Below are positions 26,618 through 35,469 of a DNA stretch of 64,000 nucleotides, in pieces. The position numbers and the translations under genes are program-made. The stretch is from positions 1-64,000 of the forward strand of contig NZ_AUMC01000006.1 of NCBI RefSeq assembly GCF_000443995.1, written 5' to 3'. The notes beneath the pieces were generated by a model. That model saw nothing but the letters and a program-made list of their open reading frames with translations. It made no database searches and was not told where the DNA came from. Numbering within the stretch: position 1 is the stretch's first letter; each line of letters opens with the position of its first letter. The DNA comes from Bacteriovorax sp. BAL6_X (lineage in GTDB: Bacteria > Bdellovibrionota > Bacteriovoracia > Bacteriovoracales > Bacteriovoracaceae).

Positions 26618-27991
26618 TTAAAACCCTAGTTCTCTTTTCTTTGGACGAGATTGTGCTTCTTCATTTTGTTCTTTTTGTTTCTTATTTAGTGGAAGACGGT
26701 AGAATTCACCTTCTATGAATTGTCCAGTTTGAATAATTCTGGCATGACCAATAACTTTAGCGCTTGGCCCATTCTTAGTTAGAAAGATAAAATGATCCCC
26801 CCTAAAGAGGATACCAGATGCCTTATCATGTAGATCAAAATATATGTTGCCATTATTTAATAGATAAAGATTTCCTTTATAAGCATCACCTGATGAGCTA
26901 ATACGACAGTAACACTCTACTGGCTTTGAAGTGTCCACAACTTCATAATTAACAAAGTGATTTCCAACAATACGCTCAAATGTTAATTCTTTTGCCTTTG
27001 CGACGTAGATAAAACCACGAGACATATTAATGGTTACAATTTTGCTATCAGGAACCTTCGGTTTGTTATCGAAAGTCTTATACTGCGTTTGCCCTAAGTA
27101 ATATTGGTGCTGGCCTTTATGCTCACCGATGACACTGTCATCGTCATGAAGATAGATTGTATTTTCTTTTATAAAGCCTCGTGCAATATAGCGATCAGTT
27201 AATTCTATGATTTCTTCGCTTGTATAGGCATGAGCTCTTAGTTGCGCCTTCTTATCATGTTGCACTCGACTAATCGTTTTCGAATCAACAAGCTGTCCGA
27301 TTTTATCGACCTCAGAAGTCTTCAAATCGGCCAAGGGTAGAGTTAGATACGACATTATTTCATCACTAGCTTGAGTCAATAAATGACAATCATTCTTCTC
27401 TGGATCATTTGGAGCACTCAAAACAAAGCGGTTTTGAACCGGAACCACCCTACAGTAATGGCCCGTTGCAATTCTTGTTGCTTTTAGAGCAGCAAGCTTA
27501 GAATGGAGCGTTTCCAAAACGAGCGTCGCTTTATCAATTGATGGGTTGACCCAGACGCCTCCAATACGGCCTTCAAGTAATTTTGAAATAACTCTTTGCT
27601 CAAAAGCACTTGAAGCGCTTGTCACATAGAAGGGAATTCCAATCAAACGGCAAATATCGCGAATTTTTTCTTCTGATTCACTGGCCCACGGTGCAAAAAT
27701 ATTATTTATTTTTTGTAACCATATGATTTTTTCGTAGTGCCTAAAGGCCTCAAGCTGTTCTTCATCTCCAGATAATTCTTCTGGTAGCTTTCCCTCAGGA
27801 GTTAACTTGGCCTTAAACTGTTCGGCCAGTAATTCATCATCACTAGTAATGCGCTCGAAAAATGAGATATTTACACCAATACATTCATGGCCCTGCTTTT
27901 TTAAAAGCAGTGCAGTAACGGCCGAGTCTATACCGCCGTCCATACCGACGATAATCCTCTCCTTCTTCATTTCATTCTTAGTGAATTGCAT
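26618..27991 (-). CDS. MnmA-like protein lacking both catalytic cysteines
   Basis: The 457-residue protein aligns along its whole length with MnmA: PP-loop GMDGGIDSAV (MnmA GMSGGVDSSV), ATRIATGHYCRVV, LGQTQYKTF in place of IGQRKGLGL, and a C-terminal beta domain. The regions holding the two catalytic Cys of MnmA read NPSIDKATLVLE and KKAQLRAHAY here, so both cysteines are gone. It also carries an extra 40-residue segment after the PP-loop and a basic C-terminal tail. It probably no longer thiolates tRNA; it may bind tRNA or nucleotide. It is the first gene of the group with the M28 peptidase and mnmA. An in-frame ATG at 27970 is an alternative start. Confidence 0.85.
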   Translation of the reverse strand: MQFTKNEMKKERIIVGMDGGIDSAVTALLLKKQGHECIGVNISFFERITSDDELLAEQFKAKLTPEGKLPEELSGDEEQLEAFRHYEKIIWLQKINNIFAPWASESEEKIRDICRLIGIPFYVTSASSAFEQRVISKLLEGRIGGVWVNPSIDKATLVLETLHSKLAALKATRIATGHYCRVVPVQNRFVLSAPNDPEKNDCHLLTQASDEIMSYLTLPLADLKTSEVDKIGQLVDSKTISRVQHDKKAQLRAHAYTSEEIIELTDRYIARGFIKENTIYLHDDDSVIGEHKGQHQYYLGQTQYKTFDNKPKVPDSKIVTINMSRGFIYVAKAKELTFERIVGNHFVNYEVVDTSKPVECYCRISSSGDAYKGNLYLLNNGNIYFDLHDKASGILFRGDHFIFLTKNGPSAKVIGHARIIQTGQFIEGEFYRLPLNKKQKEQNEEAQSRPKKRELGF

Positions 27992-28079
27992 AATTAAATT
28001 ATAAGTGATTTTGAAAATTTAAACAGGGTAAATTTAATTATATCGCTAACTTTATCCCACTAAAAGCCTCATATATTCA

Positions 28080-28109
28080 TTGACATAACTCAACGCAAAA
28101 TCAGATAAT
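28080..28109 (+). promoter_or_regulatory. Promoter of the DNA methyltransferase gene
   Basis: A perfect -35 box TTGACA and a -10-like GATAAT are spaced by 18 bases, about 45 bases before the start codon. Confidence 0.65.
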
Positions 28110-28152
28110 ATTCATTCACGACGCAATAACACACGAGGACACAACACAAATT

Positions 28153-29328
28153 ATGAAAACGAGTAAGGGTAATAGTAAAAGAAGCAAGAAGCTAAAATTT
28201 ATTGATATCTTTTCAGGTGCAGGAGGTTTCTCTTGTGGACTTGAGATGGCAGGCTTTGAATGTGTCATGGGAATTGACTTTAATAAGCACGCTATGGATA
28301 CATTCGCACTAAATCATAAAAAAGCTTTCCCATATTGTGGTGATATTTCAAAGCTTACAAATAAGAAAATTAAAGAAGTTCTTGGCGATACTGAAGTTAA
28401 TCTAGTTGTTGGAGGCCCTCCATGCCAAGGTTTCTCAACAGTTGGGCCAGGAAACCCTGATGATATTAGAAATAAGTTATTTCTTGAATTCGTAAGAGTT
28501 GTTAAGCTTACAAATCCAGAGTTTGTTGTTATCGAAAATGTAACCGGTCTTCTTGCAAAGAAGAATGAGTCCACTCTCAAAGCAATATTTAAAAAATTCA
28601 ACTCTCTAGGTTATAACCTTGATGTAAAAGTCATGAGTTCACAAAACTATGGTGTACCAGAGAAGAGACGTCGTACAATTTTCATTGGTAGCCGTATTAA
28701 CGAAAAAGTTGAATTTCCAAAAATTACACATGATACAATCATTGCAAAGACTTTTCGTCCACCAGTAACTGTTGGTGAGGCCCTAAGTGATATTGAAACA
28801 AAGAAAGGTGAAATCTTAAATCACGATCTTGATAGTGCAAAAATTAAATCTAAACTAGATTTAAAACGTATTAAGCGTATTCCTGAAGGAAAAGGTATTC
28901 GTTACGAAAAAGATGAAAAAATGTACCTTACGCCATCTTTAAAACTAGGTGTAGACTGGAAGACAATGCGTGAAGGACGCTTTAGACAAACGAAGTACCA
29001 GAGACTTGACTCAAAGAGTGTATCTCCAACAATCATGACTCACCGACATAGCTACTACCACCCAACAGAGCATCGTTATCTTACTCAAAGAGAAGCAGCA
29101 AAGATTCAAAGCTTTCCAAATCACTTTGAATTCTGCGGGCCAATCTCTGCTCAGTGGAGACAGATTGGGAATGCCGTTCCGCCGCTTATGGGTAAGGCCA
29201 TTGGTAGCGCAATTAAGAAAATGTACAATGCTTATCTAAAAACAGCAGTAGACGGTAAAGTGAAAAAGAAAACAAAAGTTAAGTCTATAATTGATGATGT
29301 CCGAGGAGGAGCATTTGTCTATCGCTAG
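28153..29328 (+). CDS. DNA (cytosine-5) methyltransferase, orphan
   Basis: The 391-residue enzyme shows the C5-methyltransferase motifs in order: I (DIFSGAGGFSCGLEMAGF), IV (GGPPCQGFS, catalytic Cys), VI (VIENVTGLL), VIII (QNYGVPEKRRRTIFIGSR), a variable target-recognition region around residues 195-300, IX (REAAKIQSFP) and X (QIGNAVPPLMGKAIGSAI). No restriction endonuclease gene is adjacent, so it appears solitary. The recognition site cannot be read from the sequence. The following gene overlaps its end by 14 bases. Confidence 0.95.
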   Translation: MKTSKGNSKRSKKLKFIDIFSGAGGFSCGLEMAGFECVMGIDFNKHAMDTFALNHKKAFPYCGDISKLTNKKIKEVLGDTEVNLVVGGPPCQGFSTVGPGNPDDIRNKLFLEFVRVVKLTNPEFVVIENVTGLLAKKNESTLKAIFKKFNSLGYNLDVKVMSSQNYGVPEKRRRTIFIGSRINEKVEFPKITHDTIIAKTFRPPVTVGEALSDIETKKGEILNHDLDSAKIKSKLDLKRIKRIPEGKGIRYEKDEKMYLTPSLKLGVDWKTMREGRFRQTKYQRLDSKSVSPTIMTHRHSYYHPTEHRYLTQREAAKIQSFPNHFEFCGPISAQWRQIGNAVPPLMGKAIGSAIKKMYNAYLKTAVDGKVKKKTKVKSIIDDVRGGAFVYR

Positions 29329-30352
29329 AATCTCGACATTATTTTTACTTCTACTTAGCCTATCTTGTGCAAGTCATACAGAATCAGTAAAACTTGAGAC
29401 AACAAATTGTCACACAAAGAGAGCGGCCATCGACCTTGGTTCAGGTTCGACTAAATTAGTTGTCGGACTTGTAGATACGTGCCGTGGTATGGTTGAGGGG
29501 ATTCTTTTTGAGGCACAAAGAGCTGTTCCTCTTAAAGATCAGCTACAAGCATCAGATGACAATGAATTTAATGAAGAAATGCAAAATCGTCTAAGAGATG
29601 TTTTTGACGAGTTCAAGTACCTAGCAAAGAGTGAAGGTGCAAATGATATTAGAGCTGTGGCCACATCTGCATTCCGTACGGCGGACAATGGTGGTGATGT
29701 CGCTGATCTATTAAAAGAGCAAACGGGAGTTGACCTAGAGATTATCGCTCAAGAGCAAGAAGCAAAGTTTGCATATTCAGCAGCACTTTCAAAACTTAAG
29801 TCAATGAATGTTTCCCAAAAACCACCTATTGCAATTTGGGATATTGGTGGTGGAAGTATGCAAATCACTAAGCCAATTGATGCAAAAGGTGAAAAGACAC
29901 AAGTTGCGCTTTTAAAAGTTGCATCAGTGACTTTTAAAAACCTCGTTCTTAAAGAGTTTTATCCAAAAGGTACAAAGACACCAAACCCGTTGAAGGAAGA
30001 GCGTGCTCTTAAGGCCATGGACCTTGCTAGAGTTACAGCAAAGGATCAACTTACTGACTTTGGAAATTTAAAAGATTATCAAGTATATGGCGTAGGTGGA
30101 GTTCACTATTTCAGCATCGGTGGTCAATTCAAAAAAGCAAATCGTGTCTACAATCAATCAACACTACTAGCAAAGCTTCTTGAAAGAGCAAAGCTTACTG
30201 ACAAAGAAATTAACAGCAAGTATGCATCAACAGATGTAACAAATATGGCACTTGTTCTGGGCTTCATGCAAACGCTTAAGGTTGATGAAGTAAAGCCTAT
30301 TAAAGTTAATATGGCCCATGGACTACTTATCAATCCAGCTTTCTGGAATTAA
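29315..30352 (+). CDS. Ppx/GppA-family phosphatase-like lipoprotein
   Basis: I choose the TTG at 29315, seven bases after GAGGAGGAG, giving MSIARISTLFLLLLSLSCASH, a lipoprotein-type signal peptide. The mature protein has the ASKHA-fold signatures of Ppx/GppA: AAIDLGSGSTKLVVG (phosphate 1), ATSAFRTADNGG, IIAQEQEAKFAY and IWDIGGGSMQIT (phosphate 2). It corresponds to the two-lobed core only, about 340 residues. Family members are usually cytoplasmic (p)ppGpp or polyphosphate hydrolases, so an exported anchored form is unusual. The lipobox (SLSC) is imperfect. It overlaps the methyltransferase gene by 14 bases. Confidence 0.85.
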   Translation: MSIARISTLFLLLLSLSCASHTESVKLETTNCHTKRAAIDLGSGSTKLVVGLVDTCRGMVEGILFEAQRAVPLKDQLQASDDNEFNEEMQNRLRDVFDEFKYLAKSEGANDIRAVATSAFRTADNGGDVADLLKEQTGVDLEIIAQEQEAKFAYSAALSKLKSMNVSQKPPIAIWDIGGGSMQITKPIDAKGEKTQVALLKVASVTFKNLVLKEFYPKGTKTPNPLKEERALKAMDLARVTAKDQLTDFGNLKDYQVYGVGGVHYFSIGGQFKKANRVYNQSTLLAKLLERAKLTDKEINSKYASTDVTNMALVLGFMQTLKVDEVKPIKVNMAHGLLINPAFWN

Positions 30353-30358
30353 TTACTT

Positions 30359-31414
30359 TCAATTTGACTTAAATATACAAAGGTTACCTTCATCGACAAT
30401 TGTCGGTGAGGGCCAACCATTTTCTTCGGCCAAACCCCTTAGCCAAATATTAGCATTACCCTTAGTGACAATAGTTATTTCTTTTTGACGACTTATTTTT
30501 AAGATTTGATCCAAGACATATTCATATGTTTCTTTAGAGAATGGATCATAGAGATAGTAAATATCAGCAACAGGAATTGAAAAAGACTGAAGAGAAAGGT
30601 CTTGAACTTTAAAAACTAAATTATCTTCTAGGCCTAATTCCTCACAAGCATTATTAGAAATTTCAACACGATGAGGAACATATTCATAACCGACAAAATT
30701 TAGATCAGGCCTGACAAGAGAGCAAACTAGGCCGACACGTCCATAACCAGAACCAAGGTCTACAATAGTGCTCCCCGTATCAGCGTTAATTTGATGAAGC
30801 GCGAGTAAGATCGTGGAATAACCAGACTGAACACCAACACCTGCCCTTTGATAAAGTCGCTCTTTTGTTTTATGGTCATATTCCATTTCTTGATCGAGAT
30901 TATAATTAAGGTCAAATATATCATCGAGATTATCAAAAGTTCGATAAAGATTAGGGCCGAGATGTCCCATGCCTTGAGAGCGCCCTTCCTGGTCTTTTTC
31001 TTCTTTGATAAAGAAGTCACTCATTGTATTTAAAGAGTGAATAAGAAATTCTTTCTGTTCTGATCCAGCTTTATCAATGATTGATTCTAAGATCTTAGTT
31101 TCAATATTTTTAGAACGCTTCTTTATATCTTTTAATTTACTTGGCCCACTTTCAACTAGGAATTCACTAAGGAAAGAGACGGCCTCTAACTCATCATCAA
31201 AAAGTGGCGTTATGAAATTCTTATAAGAAGTCACTTGCCCATATTTTTTATCTTCTTGTTTTTGCAACCAAAGCTCATCTTTAAGAAAGTCCATAACCGT
31301 CACTAAGAAAGCAGAGTTTGTGTAGAGAGATGCAAGTTGTACAGGTGAAAAATCAGTCGTATCACCTTTCTTACCTTCTAATAAATTTAAGAATATTAAT
31401 TCAGATATACTCAT
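30359..31414 (-). CDS. SAM-dependent methyltransferase-domain protein
   Basis: From the start at 31414 (MSISELIFLNLL; GGAG upstream) the product is about 351 residues. The N-terminal half is helical and may be a substrate- or nucleic-acid-binding domain. The C-terminal half has class I methyltransferase motifs: VDLGSGYGRVGLVCSL (motif I), VGYEYVPHRVEIS (motif II acidic residue) and DIYYLYDPFSKETY (motif IV). The substrate is unknown. It is convergent with the Ppx-like gene. Confidence 0.85.
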   Translation of the reverse strand: MSISELIFLNLLEGKKGDTTDFSPVQLASLYTNSAFLVTVMDFLKDELWLQKQEDKKYGQVTSYKNFITPLFDDELEAVSFLSEFLVESGPSKLKDIKKRSKNIETKILESIIDKAGSEQKEFLIHSLNTMSDFFIKEEKDQEGRSQGMGHLGPNLYRTFDNLDDIFDLNYNLDQEMEYDHKTKERLYQRAGVGVQSGYSTILLALHQINADTGSTIVDLGSGYGRVGLVCSLVRPDLNFVGYEYVPHRVEISNNACEELGLEDNLVFKVQDLSLQSFSIPVADIYYLYDPFSKETYEYVLDQILKISRQKEITIVTKGNANIWLRGLAEENGWPSPTIVDEGNLCIFKSN

Positions 31415-31510
31415 AGCGTCTCCATGGTGTTTAACTAAAACGATCATGGTTGCTAAGCATGAGCTTATTAAAGTAATTAGATCATAGCTTTATAATGGCC
31501 CTAAGTAAAA

Positions 31511-33316
31511 TTAGAGGCCATTATTAGAGCTAGTCGCTTGTGTGAGGTTATAAAAGATCCCTTTTTGTAGCATTAGACTATCAGGAGTATCGAATTCGGC
31601 CAATTTTCCATCTTTGAAAACTAAAATCCTATCACATTCTTTAATTGTATCGAGTCTGTGAGCAATGAAGAATGATGTCTTACCTTCCATCACATTATGA
31701 ATTCCATCATGAAGTATTTTTTCAAAGTAAGGATCAACATGTGCTGTGGCCTCATCAAGAATTAAAATATTAGGATTTTGTAAACATACTCGCGTAAGAG
31801 AGATCACTTGTTTCTCACCTGCAGACAGATTGGAGCCACCGTCTTTTAAGACACTATCTAACATAAGTTTTGAATAACTCATGACCTTACTCATTCCTGT
31901 CTTATCACAAATAGAAAGGATATCCTTATCTGTTAAATCTGGATTTACCGAGAGGTTTTCTCTAAGTGTTCCATCAAAAATAATAACATCTTGTGAAACG
32001 ATACCAATCTGATCACGGTAGTGATCAATATCTAACTCTTTGAGATTTTGGCCATCGATTAAAACCTCACCTTTTTGATAATCATAAAGACGAGAAAGAA
32101 CAGCAACCGCCGTCGTTTTTCCAGAACCAGTTGGCCCAACGATCCCAATCCTTTCACCCTTGTGAATTTTAAATGAAATATCATTTAAGGCCGTACTGAT
32201 ATCGTTATAGCCCATAATGACGTTTTTAAACTCAATTTCACCATTGATCTTGTGATGTCTATTATCATATTGATCAAAGACTTCTCTTTCCGTTTCGACT
32301 TCAATAAAATTAGCTACACGATTTACACTTGTGAAGGCCGTAATAATATTGGCCATCTCTCTAAAGAGAGAAAGAACTGGCCAGAAGAACCTCTCACAAT
32401 AGCGCATTAGAGCGATAAAGAGTGCCAGAGTAAGTGTGCCATCTAAGTAAGCATTCCCACCAAACCAAACTAGAATTAAAAGTGGAAGCCCACATAGAAA
32501 AGACAACATTGGCATAGTTAGAGCGTAGTATGAATTTGCGCTTAATTGTACAACCTGTTGTTCATTAACAGCTGACTTAAAATTATCATAAGACCAATCT
32601 TCTACCCCAAAAGAGCGAATGACATGGATTCCATCAATATACTCCGAAAGTTTTGAATTTATATTTGATGAGTACTTACTAATGGCCCTATTAAGTGATC
32701 CGATTTTATCACGTGTAACAACTAGAAAGATGACCGCAGGAATCATCCCTGAGATAACCATTAATCCAATTTTAAAATCAGTTATAAGCATTGCTGTTGC
32801 AGATGAAATAATCATTAAAACAGAAATGGCCAGGCGTCCAAGAGAGCTTGTAAAGAATTTCTCAATTCCTTCCACATCGTGAGTCATACGTGTGACAATT
32901 CTACCTTGAGGCCATGAATCAAAAAACTTTAGAGGTAAGTGAGATAGCTTTTGAAAAAGACGATCTCTAATCTTTAAGATGACATAGCTCGTTTGCACAA
33001 TTAAGTAACGACGGCCAACGTAGTGGATAAGAACACCACCCAACTCAAGAGCTAGAACATAAACGGCCCATTTTTTGGCAAGCTCCCAATCTGATTTGGC
33101 AAGTCCTTCACCAACTAACACCCCAAGGGCATGACCTGAAAGCATTGAGAAAACAGTAAATGTGACAAGCATAAGAATCGACACTAGAATTTTAAGACGA
33201 TGTCCTTTGGCAAACTTAAACAAAAATGCTGTTGTCTTTAAGGCCGAATGTCCTTGCTCTTTGTGCTTCGATTCCTCTTGATCATCTTGTGCTAGAAATT
33301 GTTTTGCATCACTCAT
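31511..33316 (-). CDS. ABC exporter half-transporter, heterodimer partner A
   Basis: The 601-residue protein fuses a six-helix ABC exporter membrane domain (residues about 25-320) to an ATPase domain. Walker A is GPTGSGKTT; Walker B with catalytic Glu is ILILDEATAHVD. The signature motif is altered (NLSAGEKQV instead of LSGGQ). It overlaps its partner gene by one base. The substrate is unknown; lipids, peptides and drugs are typical. An N-terminal acidic extension precedes the first helix. Confidence 0.93.
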   Translation of the reverse strand: MSDAKQFLAQDDQEESKHKEQGHSALKTTAFLFKFAKGHRLKILVSILMLVTFTVFSMLSGHALGVLVGEGLAKSDWELAKKWAVYVLALELGGVLIHYVGRRYLIVQTSYVILKIRDRLFQKLSHLPLKFFDSWPQGRIVTRMTHDVEGIEKFFTSSLGRLAISVLMIISSATAMLITDFKIGLMVISGMIPAVIFLVVTRDKIGSLNRAISKYSSNINSKLSEYIDGIHVIRSFGVEDWSYDNFKSAVNEQQVVQLSANSYYALTMPMLSFLCGLPLLILVWFGGNAYLDGTLTLALFIALMRYCERFFWPVLSLFREMANIITAFTSVNRVANFIEVETEREVFDQYDNRHHKINGEIEFKNVIMGYNDISTALNDISFKIHKGERIGIVGPTGSGKTTAVAVLSRLYDYQKGEVLIDGQNLKELDIDHYRDQIGIVSQDVIIFDGTLRENLSVNPDLTDKDILSICDKTGMSKVMSYSKLMLDSVLKDGGSNLSAGEKQVISLTRVCLQNPNILILDEATAHVDPYFEKILHDGIHNVMEGKTSFFIAHRLDTIKECDRILVFKDGKLAEFDTPDSLMLQKGIFYNLTQATSSNNGL

Positions 33317-35016
33317 TACTCGGCCCCTGCTTCAATACGATCTAAATTAATCACTTTTTCGCAATACTTAAGAGTTGATTGTCTGTGAGCAACCCAAACG
33401 AGAGTTGACTCAGGCAGGTAGTTATTAATATTTGATAAAATTGTTTCTTCCGTAACTGTGTCCACTGCTGATAAACAGTCATCTAATAGTAGAATCTTTG
33501 GTTTTCTCACAAGGGCACGCGCTAGAGTCAGTCTCTGCTTTTGGCCACCTGAAAGGTTAACCCCCCACTCTCCAAGTTGTGTATCAAGGCCGTCATCAAA
33601 GCCTTCAATATCGCTCTTAAGACCTGCTATTTCTAAAACTTGCCATAGAACCTCATCATCAAAATCTTGGTCCATTAAAATATTATTTCGAATAGAGTCA
33701 GCAAAGAGAAATGACTTTTGATGAACCATTGTAATATGAGTTCTTAAGAATTTATGGCCATACTCATTAAAAGGTCGGCCAAAGAAAGTCACCTCTCCAC
33801 GAATATCTCGTTCAAGTCCACTTAGAATATTTAAGAGAGTCGTTTTTCCAGTACCAATCTGACCGATAATTCCGATACGCATACCACGCTTCACTTCAAG
33901 ATTAATATTTGAAAGAATATCGTGTTCTTCATCATATTTAAAACTCAAGTTCTTGAGATTAAAAACCGTATCACCAGTTAGCTCATGATCGACTTTCTTA
34001 TCTAGTAAGTACTCTTCTTTTAAATGAGTATAGATTTCGGCCAGACGTCTTAGAGAAGTGAAAGACTTTCTCCAGTCTGAAATAATATAGCCAAGCTCCA
34101 TAAGTGGGTCTTGTAGAAGAAGTACAAGACCTTGAATAGCTACAAACTCACCAACAGTAATTTCACCCTTCATAAGAATACTAAAACCATAAGTAAATAA
34201 AATAATATAAGTTGCAAATGATGCTAGTCCTGAAGAAGGAATATAGAGCATTGAAGTGTTATTGGCCTCTAGTCGCATTTTACGATACTTTTGAGCACCA
34301 GCAAATAAACGCTTATACCAGAAGAAGGCCGTATTTCCGAGTTTTTGAAGCCTCACTGTTGAGATGGCCTTTGAAGTTTCATCATTAAAATATGAAAGAT
34401 AATCTTGGGCCACATCGTAGCGCTCCATTTCAATTGTTGAAATATAGCGAACAAGAATTGGTACAACTAATAAGGCCAGTACAGAAATAATTGTAATATG
34501 AATATTAATCATAAAGAGAGAAACAACAGTAAATAAGCCTAAAAACAGTACATCTGCAGCACCTACTAGAGTGAAGCCAAATATAAAACGGGCCTGTCCA
34601 ACATCACTATTGGCAGCACTCATAAGAATTCCCTTAGGATATTTATTAACAAGTGTGTCCATTGAAAAGTATTGAGCATTTTGCCAGATATCGTCTTTTA
34701 AGAAGCCACCAGCATGATGTGTTTGTCTCCCCAGAAAGACACGCCAACCAACGCGGCCAAAATAGAGCATTACTCTTGAGAATAAGACAACAGAGAAAAT
34801 ATAGAAGAACTTATGCCTTAAATCATCACCCTTAATAAAATAATCAATTGTCCAAGAAGGCATGGTTTTATTCGTAAAGAAATCTACGACATCACCCATG
34901 GCACGAGAGTAAAATACCTGACAAATATTACAAACTACTATTGAAATAATTCCTAAGAAGTAAGCTGATTTTTTGCGGCGTAAATAATTCAACCAAATTT
35001 TATAGTGCATAGTCAT
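33316..35016 (-). CDS. ABC exporter half-transporter, heterodimer partner B
   Basis: The 566-residue protein has an ABC exporter membrane domain, then Walker A GQIGTGKTT and a canonical signature NLSGGQKQR. Its Walker B is followed by Asp instead of Glu (ILLLDDCLSAVD). Pairing this with the altered signature of the partner gives one degenerate and one consensus ATP site, as in known asymmetric exporters (TmrAB, TM287/288, BmrCD). It is the first gene of the pair and divergent from the coiled-coil gene at 35041. Confidence 0.93.
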   Translation of the reverse strand: MTMHYKIWLNYLRRKKSAYFLGIISIVVCNICQVFYSRAMGDVVDFFTNKTMPSWTIDYFIKGDDLRHKFFYIFSVVLFSRVMLYFGRVGWRVFLGRQTHHAGGFLKDDIWQNAQYFSMDTLVNKYPKGILMSAANSDVGQARFIFGFTLVGAADVLFLGLFTVVSLFMINIHITIISVLALLVVPILVRYISTIEMERYDVAQDYLSYFNDETSKAISTVRLQKLGNTAFFWYKRLFAGAQKYRKMRLEANNTSMLYIPSSGLASFATYIILFTYGFSILMKGEITVGEFVAIQGLVLLLQDPLMELGYIISDWRKSFTSLRRLAEIYTHLKEEYLLDKKVDHELTGDTVFNLKNLSFKYDEEHDILSNINLEVKRGMRIGIIGQIGTGKTTLLNILSGLERDIRGEVTFFGRPFNEYGHKFLRTHITMVHQKSFLFADSIRNNILMDQDFDDEVLWQVLEIAGLKSDIEGFDDGLDTQLGEWGVNLSGGQKQRLTLARALVRKPKILLLDDCLSAVDTVTEETILSNINNYLPESTLVWVAHRQSTLKYCEKVINLDRIEAGAE

Positions 35017-35040
35017 TGTAAAATATTATATGATTTAAAA

Positions 35041-35469
35041 ATGAAATTTCATATTCTTTTATTGTTAATATTTTTTATCACATCACCAATCTACGCCGAA
35101 CTTGCGGAGTTCGATTCAGGACCAGGTAATGCAAAAATATTTAGAATTGATGCACTTGAAAACTACGTTAAAAAAATCAGAGATGAAATTAATCGAGTTG
35201 AAACTGGAATGGATGATAAAATGGGTAAGGAGCTTAAGTCTCTTAAGGCCCAGATTGAAGAACTTAAGAATAAAGAAACAAATATGGACGGCCTCAAAGT
35301 TATCGAAGATCGCCTAAATAAGCTAGAACTAAAGCATGCTGATGACGTCAAGAAGATGCAGGCCGATTTTAGAAACCTACAGCAAAATATTGATCAATCA
35401 CTACTCGATTTATCAAATAAGATTTTGCAACGTATACAAGTCTTTGAAAAATATCTTCAAAAACCTTAG
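35041..35469 (+). CDS. Secreted coiled-coil protein
   Basis: Start at 35041 (MKFHILLLLIFFITSPIYA) gives a clear signal peptide; an upstream in-frame start lies in the divergent promoter region. The remaining 120 or so residues are a nearly continuous coiled coil (NYVKKIRDEINRVETGM onward). It is possibly periplasmic and oligomeric. The gap to the divergent ABC gene is only 24 bases. Its last four bases overlap the convergent metalloprotease gene. Confidence 0.7.
   Translation: MKFHILLLLIFFITSPIYAELAEFDSGPGNAKIFRIDALENYVKKIRDEINRVETGMDDKMGKELKSLKAQIEELKNKETNMDGLKVIEDRLNKLELKHADDVKKMQADFRNLQQNIDQSLLDLSNKILQRIQVFEKYLQKP

Noticed and set aside
28153-29328. Restriction-modification system
   Set aside because: The flanking genes are an MnmA-like protein and a Ppx-like lipoprotein; no endonuclease candidate is present.
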